From: Rhabdophis nuchalis
Lineage: Eukaryota; Chordata; Lepidosauria; Squamata; Natricidae
Assembly: GCA_039707465.1 (NCBI GenBank)
Contig: CM077647.1
Coordinates: 171,612,163-171,676,162, forward strand
Length of the DNA: 64,000 nucleotides
Direction of reading: 5' to 3'
Program-made: the position numbers and the translations under genes
Notes under the pieces: generated by a model
Told to the model about the DNA's origin: nothing
Databases searched by the model: none
The model's input: the letters and a program-made list of their open reading frames with translations, nothing else
Part shown: one piece after another, positions 32,650 to 42,778 of the stretch
Numbering within the stretch: position 1 is the stretch's first letter
Layout: every line of letters starts with the position of its first letter

Positions 32650-32654
<5 letters not shown>
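31970..32654 (-). mobile_element. Sauria-type SINE remnant split by a solo LTR (unit D)
   Basis: Copy of 23101-23815, with the same left deletion junction. Confidence 0.8.
32091..32507 (+). mobile_element. Solo LTR copy 4 (417 bp, 31-bp deletion)
   Basis: TGTTAGG...CCTAACA with CTTTC duplications. Its left part carries the copy-3 variants (GAATGTTAAAGAG, GTAATTTTAAGG, GTGTCGGAAGAGGTAG). Its right part has the copy-2 deletion, so it is recombinant. Confidence 0.88.
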
Positions 32655-32714
<60 letters not shown>

Positions 32715-32763
32715 CATCCATCCATCCATCCATCCATCCATCCATCCATCCATCCATCCATCC
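32651..32763. repeat. (TATC)n / (CATC)n microsatellite
   Basis: Tetranucleotide tract between the SINE head and the V7 upstream module (32772-33129). Confidence 0.95.
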
Positions 32764-33129
32764 ACACCCAATTCAGCTGGCCAATGATATCTGTTTCTTT
32801 CAGAAATCACTTTTAACACTGGTATCCTTCCTTCAACCCACCTGCTCTCTCACATCTACTTTCAAACACAGGGTGGCAATCTTGAGATAACCTGGGTCTT
32901 AAGCAGACAACCTCTCTGTTGTTCCCTGTAGCGTATATTTTTGTGACCCATATCCTGTGGTTTGTTTTTCTTTTACCACCAAATTTACATGTTGGAAGCC
33001 AAGTTCTTTGTAATAGGAAAGTGTAGTATAGATGGTAAAGTTGGCAGGAGACCCTGACGGTGACAACTCCATCTTCGCAGTCATCCAAAGAGTTTTGGGG
33101 GTCACTACCCACACTCTTTATCTTGCACA

Positions 33130-34007
33130 ATGTGGCTGTGGTCTCTGGTCATCATCATCTCACTTTTAAGTAAGTATTTATTTCTTAGCAAGTATTTATT
33201 TCTTAGGGAGGGCTTATTTTGGGGGGGAAAGGGTAGATCACAAGTTCATTTGCAATAAAAAGTTCATAAAGGGTTTCTAGTCTTTAATACAAGTAATATA
33301 TAAACCCAGGACAGAATTTATTCAAGGTGGTCCTTGTAATTAGCACAGATGCTACAGCATGTCCACAAGTTGCTTTTTCAAGAGGTAATTGGATTTCTGA
33401 CTTTTCTTTGAAGTTGTATCGTTTCTCATCCAAGAAGGTTCTTCGCTTCTCATCCAAGAAGCTTCTTTAGCTGAAGAGGTTTCCTGGATGAGAAGCAAAA
33501 CATCTTCAAAGAAAAAACAAGAAAGTCCATTTGCCTCTTGAAAAAGCACCTTTGGGACAACCATGACCTGGATGACTGAGAATCACCTTAAATATGTTGG
33601 AAGATGGTGAGAAAAATGGGTTGCAGTAGCACCAAAGTTATTGATGAAACAAGGGAGAAGGAATTACATGTCCACCACTCCAACTACCCTCATGAATTCT
33701 ACATTATCCTTTGTCCAGGGAGAAGCAGAGGACAATCAGTGAACCAAACATCTGGCATTGTGACTGCTACCGAAGGACAACCTATCTTTTTCTATTGTTC
33801 CTATGATGCACAGACAAGCACCCATTATCCATATTGGTACATTCAGCACTCTGGGCAACCTCTAAAATTACTTTTGGGATGGCATGAGAACAATGCAGAA
33901 GGCTTCCAGGCTACTCACAATAAAGGCAAAACCAATGGGACTTTCCATCTCCGGAAAGATGCCAGTCAACTGAACGACTCTGCTGCCTACTTCTGTGCTT
34001 TCCAAGA
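33130..34007 (+). CDS. TRAV: V7: TRAV segment, complete
   Basis: L1 33130-33169 (MWLWSLVIIISLL) with a GTAAGT donor; intron 33170-33718; V exon 33719-34007. The exon is open with first Cys in FYCSYD, CDR1 region AQTSTHYPYW, WYIQ, CDR2 region GWHENNAEGF and second Cys in AYFCAF. Compared with V5, the only differences I see in the predicted V domain are THNKG for THDKG and HLRKD for HLQKD. Intron and downstream flank are also V5-like. It appears functional. Confidence 0.92.
33368..33550. repeat. Foldback hairpin repeat in the V7 intron
   Basis: V5-like form with the extra left-arm block. Confidence 0.85.
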
Positions 34008-34046
34008 CACAGTGTGACAAGGCAGAGCAGAAGCCAACCAAAAAGG
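34008..34046 (+). promoter_or_regulatory. V7 recombination signal sequence
   Basis: Perfect heptamer CACAGTG (34008-34014), 23-nt spacer (34015-34037), nonamer CCAAAAAGG (34038-34046), as in V5. Confidence 0.84.
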
Positions 34047-34571
34047 TACAACAGGGGGTAGAAAGGCAGTGAAGGTGAGCTCAGAAATGAAAGTTCCATG
34101 AATATAGTTGGATTTACCACCCACATCAACGTTGCAATGGAACTGAGATGTAGACAATCCCATTGGCCCTTCAGGATACCTTGGATTAGAGGTTCCTCAG
34201 TATCTGATCTCAAGGACAAATAACCCTTTGGGATGGGAGAAGATAAAATGTTACCTAACCACCTGGAACCACTTATCTCCATAGTCACAGAGGGAATCCT
34301 TTCAAGTAATTTCAATGATGGTATTGCAAGTTGTCTATCTGGAAACACTTTTTTTCCAATGAAATTTTTATTTTTATATTCTTTATACTTATCACGTATC
34401 ATGCATGAATGGTGTGGTATCTGGGCATTGTACATTTCACTCCAGATAAACCTAGTCTTATTACTCCAAAATATTACAATTCATTTCCATTATTTCATAT
34501 TATTTATACATGCTTTTTGTTATCACTCTTCATTTTTAAACCTTCTTTGTGTTCTTTTGTATATCTTAACA

Positions 34572-35029
34572 CCATGATGGCGAACCTATGGCATGCGTGC
34601 CACATATGGCACATGGACCCATTTCTGAGAGAACGCGAGGTGTTGCCCTGTCAGCTCCAGCACACATGTACACGATGGCCAGCTGATTTTTGGTCTTGAT
34701 TTTCAGCAGTTAATTGTCCTCTGGAGGCTTCAGGAAAGCCTCCTGAAGCCTCCAGAGAGCGAAAAATGGTCATCGGGCCATCTGGAAGTTGGAAAATGGG
34801 CTGGTTTCCAGCCTCTGGAGGGCGTCCGGGAGGGGGGTGTTTTCGCCCTCCCCAGGCTCCAAGAAAATTGTGTATGCATGCGCGGGGCAGCAGAGTGGGG
34901 TGTCACGCATGCATGCACAGGGGGCATGGCATGGGGGGATTAAATTATGGGGGTGGGCACCCGAGTGCCAGCAATAGTGCACAAGTGCTTGCTTTTGGCA
35001 CCCGAAGCAAAAAATGTTCGCCATCCCTG
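34572..35029. mobile_element. hAT-type MITE (unit E copy)
   Basis: Same insertion, with TCTTAACA at 34564-34571 and 35030-35037. Interior variants match the V5-unit copy, not the V6-unit copy. Confidence 0.85.
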
Positions 35030-35079
35030 TCTTAACATATTAATATACGTATAATTACTATTATTCCCCTCTATTTACC

Positions 35080-35275
35080 TCTCTGTTGTTCCGCGTAGCG
35101 TATATTTTGGTGACCCATATCCTGTGGTTTGTTTTTCTTTTTACCACCCAATTTACATGTTAGAAGCCAAGTTCTTTGTAATAGCGGAGTGTAGACTGTA
35201 AAGTTGACAGGCACAAAGTTGGCAGGAGAACTCCAAAGGTGACACCCCCACCTTGGAAGTCAAGCTCAAGCTTTG
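35080..35275 (+). repeat. Truncated TRAV 5' module without a leader (unit E)
   Basis: Matches the unit C copy (16850-17060), including the deletion joining CCCCTCTATTT to ACCTCTCTG. Confidence 0.6.
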
Positions 35276-35348
35276 CAATAGAAAGGAGATATGGAAAATA
35301 TTCTTAGCTCTTGTCTAGCGAGATTCTTAGTCATCCAGTTCAGGGTTA

Positions 35349-35517
35349 TCCCAAAGGTACTTTTTCAAATGGCAACTAGACTTTGTTTTTTTCTTGAAGA
35401 CGTTTTGCTTCTCATCCAAGAAGCTTCTTCAAGTCTCATCTCAGAAGAACTGAGAAGCAAAACATCTTCAAGGAAAAAATCAAAGTCCAGTTGCCTTTTG
35501 AAAAAGCACCTTTGGGA
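35349..35517. repeat. Foldback hairpin repeat (unit E)
   Basis: Same as 17121-17290. Confidence 0.8.
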
Positions 35518-35534
35518 TTCTTAGCTCTCCAAAA

Positions 35535-36080
35535 TATTTTGGAGTATGGTTGGTTATGGTTTATGGTTTATTAAATTTATATACTGCACCCTTTCCCAAA
35601 AGGGACTCGGGGCGGTGCACAGGCAATTTAAAAACATATATAAACAATATACAAAATATAAAACCAAATTAAATTAATATCCCTGTGCTAAAAATTTAAA
35701 TATATTAAAACAATATCCCTAAAACCAATTTAAAACAATTTAACTGCAGACTGTGGGCTAGGTGATGTAAGTTAGGCCAGGCCGGCCTGTTGGAAAAAAT
35801 AAGTTTTAAGGTTCTGGCGGAAGGAGCGGAGATCCGTGATCGTTCTCAGTTCGGGGGGTAATTTGTTCCAGAGAGTTGGGCCCTCCACAGAGAAGGCCCT
35901 TCCCCTGGGCGTCGCCCGCTGGATGGCACCCGGAGAAGTCCCTCTCTGTGGGAGCGAATCGGCCGAAGGGATGTATGGGGCAGGATGCGATCCCGAAGAT
36001 AACTAGGTCCCGTGCCATGGAGTAGACGTTCCTCAGGGTTTGATATGAAGAAGAATAATCTATCTGGTCTTGGATAAGAA
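35535..36080 (-). mobile_element. L2-clade LINE 3' fragment, minus strand (unit E)
   Basis: Copy with the unit D deletion and the unit D variant TACTGCACCC. Confidence 0.85.
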
Positions 36081-36166
36081 GAAATGTGATCTAAGCACAT
36101 AGTAGCATTTAGTCACATAGTCAAGCAAAGACTTTAAGGTCCCTTAAAATCGTTGTAAAATAGAAA

Positions 36167-36517
36167 AAGGGATGTGGTGGCTCAGTAGCTAAAATGCTGA
36201 GCTTGTCAATCGAAAGGTCGAAATGTCAACAGTTTGGTGGTTTGAATCCCTAGCACTGCTTAATGGAGTGAGCTCCCATTGCTTCTGCCAACCTAGTAGT
36301 TTAAAAACATGTAAACAATGCAAGTAGAAAAATAGTGACCACATTTGGTGGGAAGATAACAGTGTTCTGTGCGCCTTCGGTATTTAGTCATGCTGGCCAC
36401 ATGACCATGGAGATGTCTTTGGACAGCGCCGGCTCTTCAGCTTTGGAACGGAGATGAGTACTGCCCCCTAGAGTCGGGAACGACTAGCACACGTGTGAGA
36501 GGAACTTTTACTTTACC
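36167..36517 (+). mobile_element. Sauria-type SINE, plus strand (unit E)
   Basis: Copy of 17951-18303. Confidence 0.87.
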
Positions 36518-36612
36518 AAAGTAGTTGGACTTGCATCCAGATCAACCTTACAATGGAGCAGAGATGTAGATTCATGTCAATGTCAGTGTTCCCGAAAACC
36601 CCAACGCCAAAC

Positions 36613-37399
36613 CAGGGGTGGGTTCTGGCAGTCTCTATTGCCGGTTCGCTCATAGCCCCGCCATGTGTACACACACACTTCGCACACATATGTTGGATGC
36701 GTGCTGCGCGCACATGTGTACTAAATATCAGCCCTCAGATTGCCATTCACATGGATGGATCCAGCGTGCTTACCCCAGCACCACGACAGTCGGTGGCCCT
36801 GCAATTTCCACTCTCCCAGCTCTCTCTTCATCCTGCATTCTCGTTGAGGGTGCGGAGTGGCCCCAGCGTCTTTGGTGCCTGCAGCGGTGTGTAATTTGGT
36901 GCTCCATTGCTCCCTCTTCTCCAGCTGGCTCTAGTGGTGATGTCATCAGTGGAGTGCCACGGCAGCCATGTAGTGGGTGGGGCTTCGGCTGGCTGAAGAT
37001 CACCTGGATCGCCTCTGACCTGCTCTTGTTGCAGATTGCCTGGATGGACTCTGCCCTTTTCTGGCTGGAGGGCTATTCATGGGCAGGGTGGCTGTTCTTT
37101 GTGCAGACACTCTCTGGTTGGGGGGGGGTCTTAATAGGTGACAGTGTCATTGCTGGGGGACATGGAGGGGTTGTGGTGTATGGGTAATTATGGTTTCTCT
37201 GTTTGTGTCTTTGACGCCAGAACATGACAGTAAAAATTGCTCTGCGCATGCGCAGAAGCAAAAAACCAAGATGGCGGCACCTATGGTGCCCTCAGGAGAA
37301 CTGGTTAGGGGTGTGGGAGACCTGGGTCATTGCTGGTTCCAGTGACCCAGGCTACCAAACCAGTACCGGTTCAGCCGAACCGGTTGGAACCCAACGCTG
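36613..37399. mobile_element. hAT-like element (unit E copy)
   Basis: Copy of 18399-19186. Its left part carries unit D variants and its right end unit C variants. Confidence 0.7.
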
Positions 37400-37774
37400 G
37401 TCCAAACCCATCCCATGCACCCATCAGTCCATCACATGGTCCAATCTCAATCTGTACCAATTTGAGACATTACTCCAACCACTTCTTCTCCAGATGCAGG
37501 AATGCTATTTTATCTAACTACATCTTGTCTACCAAATCCTCTCTCCTGCTTTCCCAGGCACAAGAATGTGGCAGCATGGAAGCATCCGGGGTTAATATGG
37601 CTTCCAAAGCTGACAGGATTTCCCCCCCTGAACCCCTAAACAGGGGTTAATATAATGCCCATCAAAACACTTAACCCCCCACCCCACCCCACCCTCAGGA
37701 GGAGCCTTTGGTTTGTCAGGATATTTATCATGGAATTGTTTCACTAGTTTATCAGACTTTATGTCCTGACAAAG

Positions 37775-37780
37775 GGTACC

Positions 37781-37843
<63 letters not shown>

Positions 37844-37895
37844 TCCTTTCTTTCTTTCTTTCTTTCTTTCCTTATTCCCTTCCTTCCTTCCTCCC

Positions 37896-37928
<33 letters not shown>

Positions 37929-38000
37929 TTTCTTTTTCTTTCTTTCCTTCCTTCCTTCCTTCCCTCCCTCCCTCCCTTCTTTCTTTCTTTCTTTCTTTTC
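37775..38000. repeat. (CTTT)n / (CCTT)n tract
   Basis: Longer version of the tract at 19565-19722. Confidence 0.95.
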
Positions 38001-38439
38001 ATCCCCTAATTAAACACAACAAAAATATATTGGAAGGAAGGAAGGTAGGTAGGATGGTAGGAAGAAGGAAAAATATTTCTAAACTCCAGATAATGAATGG
38101 AAAAAGTAAGAGTGATTGAAGAAGGAGAAATAAACAATATATAAAATATGGATTGCATAGGAGAATTACTCAAAAATTGTAAAGCAGAGAAAATCTAGAA
38201 GCATTGGAAGGGTCCATTTAGATCATGGAGTCTAACATCCTGCTCAATGCAAAAATGTAAATTAAAGCATCCCAGTCCAATAGCTATTTAGCCTCAATTT
38301 GTCCAAAAGCCATCATTTTGGGTCTCTGGTTCTCACATTTAATAAAACTCTGATTCCTATAACTAATTTCCACTAAGCTTGCCCATAGAAAGCAAGTTAC
38401 ACCCTTAAATTCCTCTTAACTTTCTTCCTATAATATCAT

Positions 38440-38602
38440 TTTATAATGCCTTGGTAGGATCACATTTGAAATCCTGCATCCAGCTTTGGTTACCCCAATG
38501 TAAAAAAGATGTGGAGACTCTGGAAAGAGTGCAGAGAAGAGCAACAAAGATGATTAAGGGACTGGATGCTAAAACATATGAAGAACAGTTGCAGGAACTG
38601 GT
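38440..38602 (+). mobile_element. CR1-clade LINE fragment (unit E)
   Basis: Copy of 20155-20322, ending in a CTTT run (38603-38663). Confidence 0.82.
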
Positions 38603-38603
38603 T

Positions 38604-38664
<61 letters not shown>

Positions 38665-38829
38665 TTTTTTAAGAATACTTTTTTATTTTTAAAACAAAGA
38701 AAGACAAAACAACACATATATAAAATACTTTCCTCAATTTCATCAAGCATGTCGTTTGGTTACAAGCTTTGGTGCATCAGTTTTTACAATTAGAATTAGA
38801 ATCACAGGTTATCCATCAAGCATAACTAA

Positions 38830-39656
38830 ATGCATCGCTATTATTGAGCATTATGTGTTCACTAAATCCTGTAACCGACCACGTTGCAATCTAGAGTCAA
38901 GAATCTTCTTAACTTCATAATGAGCTTCCCCCTGCATCACTATAAGTTGGGGAGGGGCAGATGGTATGGATCTTAAAGTGGATTCTACCACAGGTTTCAA
39001 TAAGATACTGTGAAACACCAGATGTCAGGGTTCCAAATAGCCTCCAAAAATAAATCAGAGTTCGGGGCAAAGGATTCCGCAAAATTCCAATTTATTAAGA
39101 GAGCCATGTTGGCACATCTGGGGAAACCCGAATCTGAAAGCTTCCGGGTTTTTTCCCACCTAGTTGAAAGTTCGACATCCTGTCCCCACACCTACAGGTC
39201 CATCACTTGGTCCAATCTTCCACTGCCATACTGACAGCTTCCACTTATCCAGTTCCGGCCAGGTGCAGAGACAAAGGATGACCTTGGCTTTTTAGAAAGA
39301 ATGTTATTATGGCTTCATATCACCCAACTCCGTATAATCCCCCCTCCCATTTTCCCACAATCGAAAATGAATAGTAGAAAGTGTGGAAGGCCAGAAGTCC
39401 AAAAAGGCCAAAAAGAAAAGATGACTTGCAGGCCTGACACCGGCTGTATTTTCCGTAGTATTCGAGGGAGGCTAAGTTGGACAGTCACAGGGTTAATCAC
39501 TTTCACTATAGGAAAAGGACTGATAAATTTAGGTCCAAATTTCTTGCTCGGTAACCTCAACCTTAGGTATTCAATTGACAAATACACTTTATCTGTTATC
39601 CGCAAAGGTGGTTGTAGAGGCTTGTCTGCCTGTTTTTTTATATTTCTCACATTCAT
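38830..39656 (-). mobile_element. Ty3/gypsy pol fragment, minus strand (unit E)
   Basis: Copy of 20560-21386. It ends at 39661, where the duplicated unit stops. Confidence 0.82.
39023..39439 (-). mobile_element. Solo LTR nested in the gypsy pol (unit E)
   Basis: 417 bp. Here the ends are perfect inverted repeats, TGTCAGG and CCTGACA. Confidence 0.82.
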
Positions 39657-39665
39657 ATTATTTCA

Positions 39666-40362
39666 GCTTTTTCCTTTCTCTTTATCACTGTCTGTCTCTC
39701 TCTTTCTGTCTTCCACCCACCTACCATCTCTATTTCTCTCTCTCTCTTTCTCTTTTTTTCTCTCTCTTTCTTTCTCTCTCTTTTTTCTTTCTTTCTCTCT
39801 CTCTCTTTTTCTCTTTCTTTCTTTTTCTTTCTTCTCTCTCTCTCCTCTCTCTCTCCCTCCCTTTCTCTCTCTCTCTCTTTCTTTCCTTTTTCTTTCTTTC
39901 TCTCTCTTTTTTCTTTCTTTCTCTCTCTCTCTTTTTCTCTTTCTTTCTTTTTCTTTCTTCTCTCTCTCTCCTCTCTCTCTCCCTCCCTTTCTCTCTCTCT
40001 CTCTTTCTTTCCTTTTTCTTTCTTTCTTTCTCTTTTTTCTTTCTTTCTTTCTCTCTTTTTCTCTTTCTTTTTCTTCCCTCTCTCCTCTCTCTCTCCCTCC
40101 CTTTCTCTCTCTCTCTCTTTCTTTCTTTTTTCTTTCTTTCTTTCTCTTTTTTCTTTCTTTCACTCTCTTTTTCTTTCTTTCTTTTTCTTTCTTCTCTCTC
40201 TCTCCTCTCTCCCTCCCTTTCTCTCTCTCTTTCTTTCTTTCTTTCTTTTTTCTTTCTTTCTTTCTCTCTCTTTTTCTTTCTTTCTTTTTCTTTCTTCTCT
40301 CTCTCTCTCTCTCTCTCTCCCTCCCTTTCTATCTCTCTCTCTCTTTCTGTTTCTCTCTGTCA
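39666..40362. repeat. 700-bp CT-rich low-complexity tract
   Basis: CTTT/CTCT/CCCT mixture with a visible higher-order period of about 120 bp (CTCCCTCCCTTTCTCTC recurs). It marks the right end of the V3-V7 amplification. Long Ser/Phe/Leu open frames here are artefacts. Confidence 0.95.
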
Positions 40363-40449
40363 TACACACACATCAGCACCAGGAGTTGGTCTTCTGCAAC
40401 TATTGAACATTTTATCTCTAGCTTACTTTTGAACATTGAAATTTAAAAC

Positions 40450-40749
40450 CATGTTCAGGCACAAGGTGGCAATCTTGAGACAACACTCGGCCTTCAGTGA
40501 CTATGTCAAACCATTGTTTTCGCTACAGTACATTTTAGCATCTTCAACTCTAACAACATCCTGTGGCTTGCGGTATTTTTAAAATGAAGTTAAAACAGGA
40601 GGAGGAGGTATTTACCAGAATCTGCTCTGTTGTAGCTTACCTTGGCTTACTGAGCATGGAAGCCTCAAGTCTAGAAGTCATCAGAATCTGTCCAATTCTG
40701 TAAATATCCAGAATATTGGTGGTATGTCTGCAATCCTCAATTCAGTCAA
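40450..40749 (+). promoter_or_regulatory. V8 5' upstream module (putative promoter region)
   Basis: Contains AAGGTGGCAATCTTGAGACA and ACATCCTGTGGCTTG as in the V3-V7 modules, otherwise divergent. Promoter function is inferred. Confidence 0.45.
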
Positions 40750-42060
40750 ATGTCCATCTTTTGGGTGTGGATCATGATCATCATTACAATCTTCAGTAAG
40801 TAATTATTTTCCATGTTAGGATTACTTCTCGCATTGTATGTTCTAGATTCTTAAAGATCCTTTTTGAAAACAAGGGGTTAGTTTAGTGAGAGGTGATAAT
40901 ATTCCTTTTTTTTTTTAACAAAGGAGAAAATGAAGAAATCACATTTTTTTAAAAATGGAATAATGAAGATCGAACAAGCCTTGCCAATTTGTTTGACTCT
41001 TTCGGTTTGTCCCATATTTCTGTATAAATTCATAGTTTGGGAGTACACTGAGGATATGATTGGGAAGGAAGGAAGGAAAAGAAAGAAAATAGGAACAAAG
41101 GGAGGGAGGGAGGGAGGGAGGGAAGGAAGGAAGGAAGGAAGGAAGGAAGGAAGGAGAAAGAAAGAAATTAGGAAGGGAGGGAAAGAAAGAAAAGAAAGAA
41201 AATAGGAAGGAAGGAAGGAGATCGGAATGAGAAGAAGGAAAGGAGTGAGAGAGGGAGTAGGTAAGGAAGGAATAGAGGGAGAGAGAGAAGCAAGGAAGCA
41301 AGGAAGGAAAATAGAAAGAAAATTGGAAGGAAGGGAGGGAGGAAGGAGATGGGACTGAGAAAGAAGGGAAGAAAGGAGAGAGTAGGGAAGGAATGAAGGA
41401 ATAGAGGGAGAGAAGGAAGGAAAAGAAAGAAAGAAAATAGGAAGGGAGGGAGGAAGGAAGGAGATGGGAATTAGAAAGAAGGAAAGGAGGGAGAGGGAGT
41501 AGGGGAAGAAGGAAGGGAGGAAGGAATAGGAGGGAGGGAGGAAGAAAGACTTTATTTCTGTGGAAGATTAAAAAAATGTGCAATCAATACAATTTTCAAT
41601 CAAACAAGATTTAAGTCCAAAAGGCTTGTGGGTTGTGAGGGAGGGGAAAGCAAGACTGCTACTCAAACCAAAGGCCGCAAGAACTTGAGGGAGAATTTAC
41701 CTATTGTCTTTCCCTTCCGCGACTTGGCCAACTGTCCATCCAACTTCAACTCTTCTCCACAGGACCAAGTGCAGAAGACGTGATTGAACAAACAAGGGCG
41801 GCCATGATCGTGACTGAAGGGAATCCCATCTTAATCCAGTGTTTCTACGAAGCGGATTGGTCTGTCACCAATGATCCCTTCTGGTACATTCAGCTTCCCG
41901 GCGAACCCCCTAAGTTCTTTCGGTCCGAAAATGAGGACCGCAAGCAAGGTTTTCAAGTGTCTCACATAGTTGGAGAAAACAAGAGATCAGGCACCTTCAA
42001 CCTGAAGAAAGCTGCCAGCCAGCTGGATGACTCTGCTTTTTACCTCTGTGCCTTCACGTA
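40750..42060 (+). CDS. TRAV: V8: TRAV segment with a non-consensus heptamer
   Basis: L1 40750-40795 (MSIFWVWIMIIITIF) with a GTAAGT donor. The intron is 40796-41762 and holds a GA-rich microsatellite; the acceptor is TCTCCACAG. The V exon 41763-42060 is open: EDVIEQTRAAMIVTEGN, first Cys in IQCFYE, Trp in FWYIQ, FR3 FNLKKAASQLDDSAFYLC, then AFTY. It belongs to the same broad family as V1-V7 (WYIQ, GFQ, SQL.DSA). The exon looks functional. The RSS heptamer has a change at a critical position, so rearrangement may be impaired. Confidence 0.88.
41066..41545. repeat. GAAG/GGGA-rich low-complexity tract in the V8 intron
   Basis: Polypurine GAAG, GGGA and AAAG units over about 480 bp. Confidence 0.95.
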
Positions 42061-42099
42061 CCCAGTGAGATACACCTGGAGACGAACCAGTCAAAAACT
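42061..42099 (+). promoter_or_regulatory. V8 recombination signal sequence, heptamer CCCAGTG
   Basis: Heptamer CCCAGTG (42061-42067) has C in place of A at position 2. The spacer is 23 nt (42068-42090), and the nonamer TCAAAAACT (42091-42099) is good. Confidence 0.78.
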
Positions 42100-42229
42100 A
42101 GCAAACAGAGCAGGCAACGTTAGGGGGAGGAATTTTCATTTACTTTTGACAGTGTTTTATGTTACAGTGACCCATCCAAACATCTGCGGGGTGAAAGCTA
42201 CAAGACGATTGATCAGCTCAAAAAACCTA

Positions 42230-42570
42230 ACACACATATAAAAAAATTACACAACGGAACTCATGGCTTTCTGTCTAGATGGTCTCTGGTGATGAGCCAA
42301 AAGGCAGAAAAGGAAACAGTATGTCTCCTCCCTTAATTGGGGCCTAACAGGGTGTTGTGGAACAAGTATATACTTATCCTCCTGTCTCAGCTGAGCAGGA
42401 AGAGAACCTGGTGGCTCAAGTGGCTAAGGCATTTGCCTAGCATGCAATACAGCCCCAGTTCGAATCCCAGTAAGGGTATGGCTAGCTGATGAGAGCTAAA
42501 AAGCTCAAAATAGATCTATACTAGTCTCCCTGATTTATTTATTGATCAGCTCAAAAAACCTAACACACAC
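42230..42570 (+). mobile_element. tRNA-derived SINE-like element, copy 1
   Basis: A tRNA-like promoter lies at 42410-42480 (GGTGGCTCAAGTGGCTAAGG as A box, GTTCGAATCCC as B box). It is preceded by a 5' body with CTCCCTTAATTGGGGCC and followed by GATCAGCTCAAAAAACC and a CA repeat. The family was not recognised. Confidence 0.65.
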
Positions 42571-42572
42571 AC

Positions 42573-42677
42573 ATGTGTGTGTGTGTGTGTGTGTGTTACG
42601 TTTTTACGTTTTTACCTGTTGTGGCACAAGTATATATGTGTGTGTGTGTGTTACGTTTTTACATGTTGTGGCACAAG

Positions 42678-42719
<42 letters not shown>

Positions 42720-42778
42720 GTTTTTACGTTTTTACGTGTTGTGGCACAAGTATGTGTGTGTGTGTGTGTGTATGTGTT
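42573..42778. repeat. (GT)n arrays with a tandem TTACGTTTTTACG unit
   Basis: Three GT runs separated by near-identical blocks containing TTTTTAC and TTGTGGCACAAGTAT. It forms the centre of the inverted SINE pair. Confidence 0.9.

Noticed and set aside
39301..40446. 381-codon frame rich in Ser/Phe/Leu
   Set aside because: Runs from gypsy/LTR sequence into a CT-rich low-complexity tract; not a gene.
41066..41583. Long minus-strand and plus-strand frames in the V8 intron
   Set aside because: Translation of GAAG-type microsatellite.
42410..42480. Functional tRNA gene
   Set aside because: A and B box-like blocks are present but the cloverleaf is degraded and the sequence is part of a repeated SINE-like unit.
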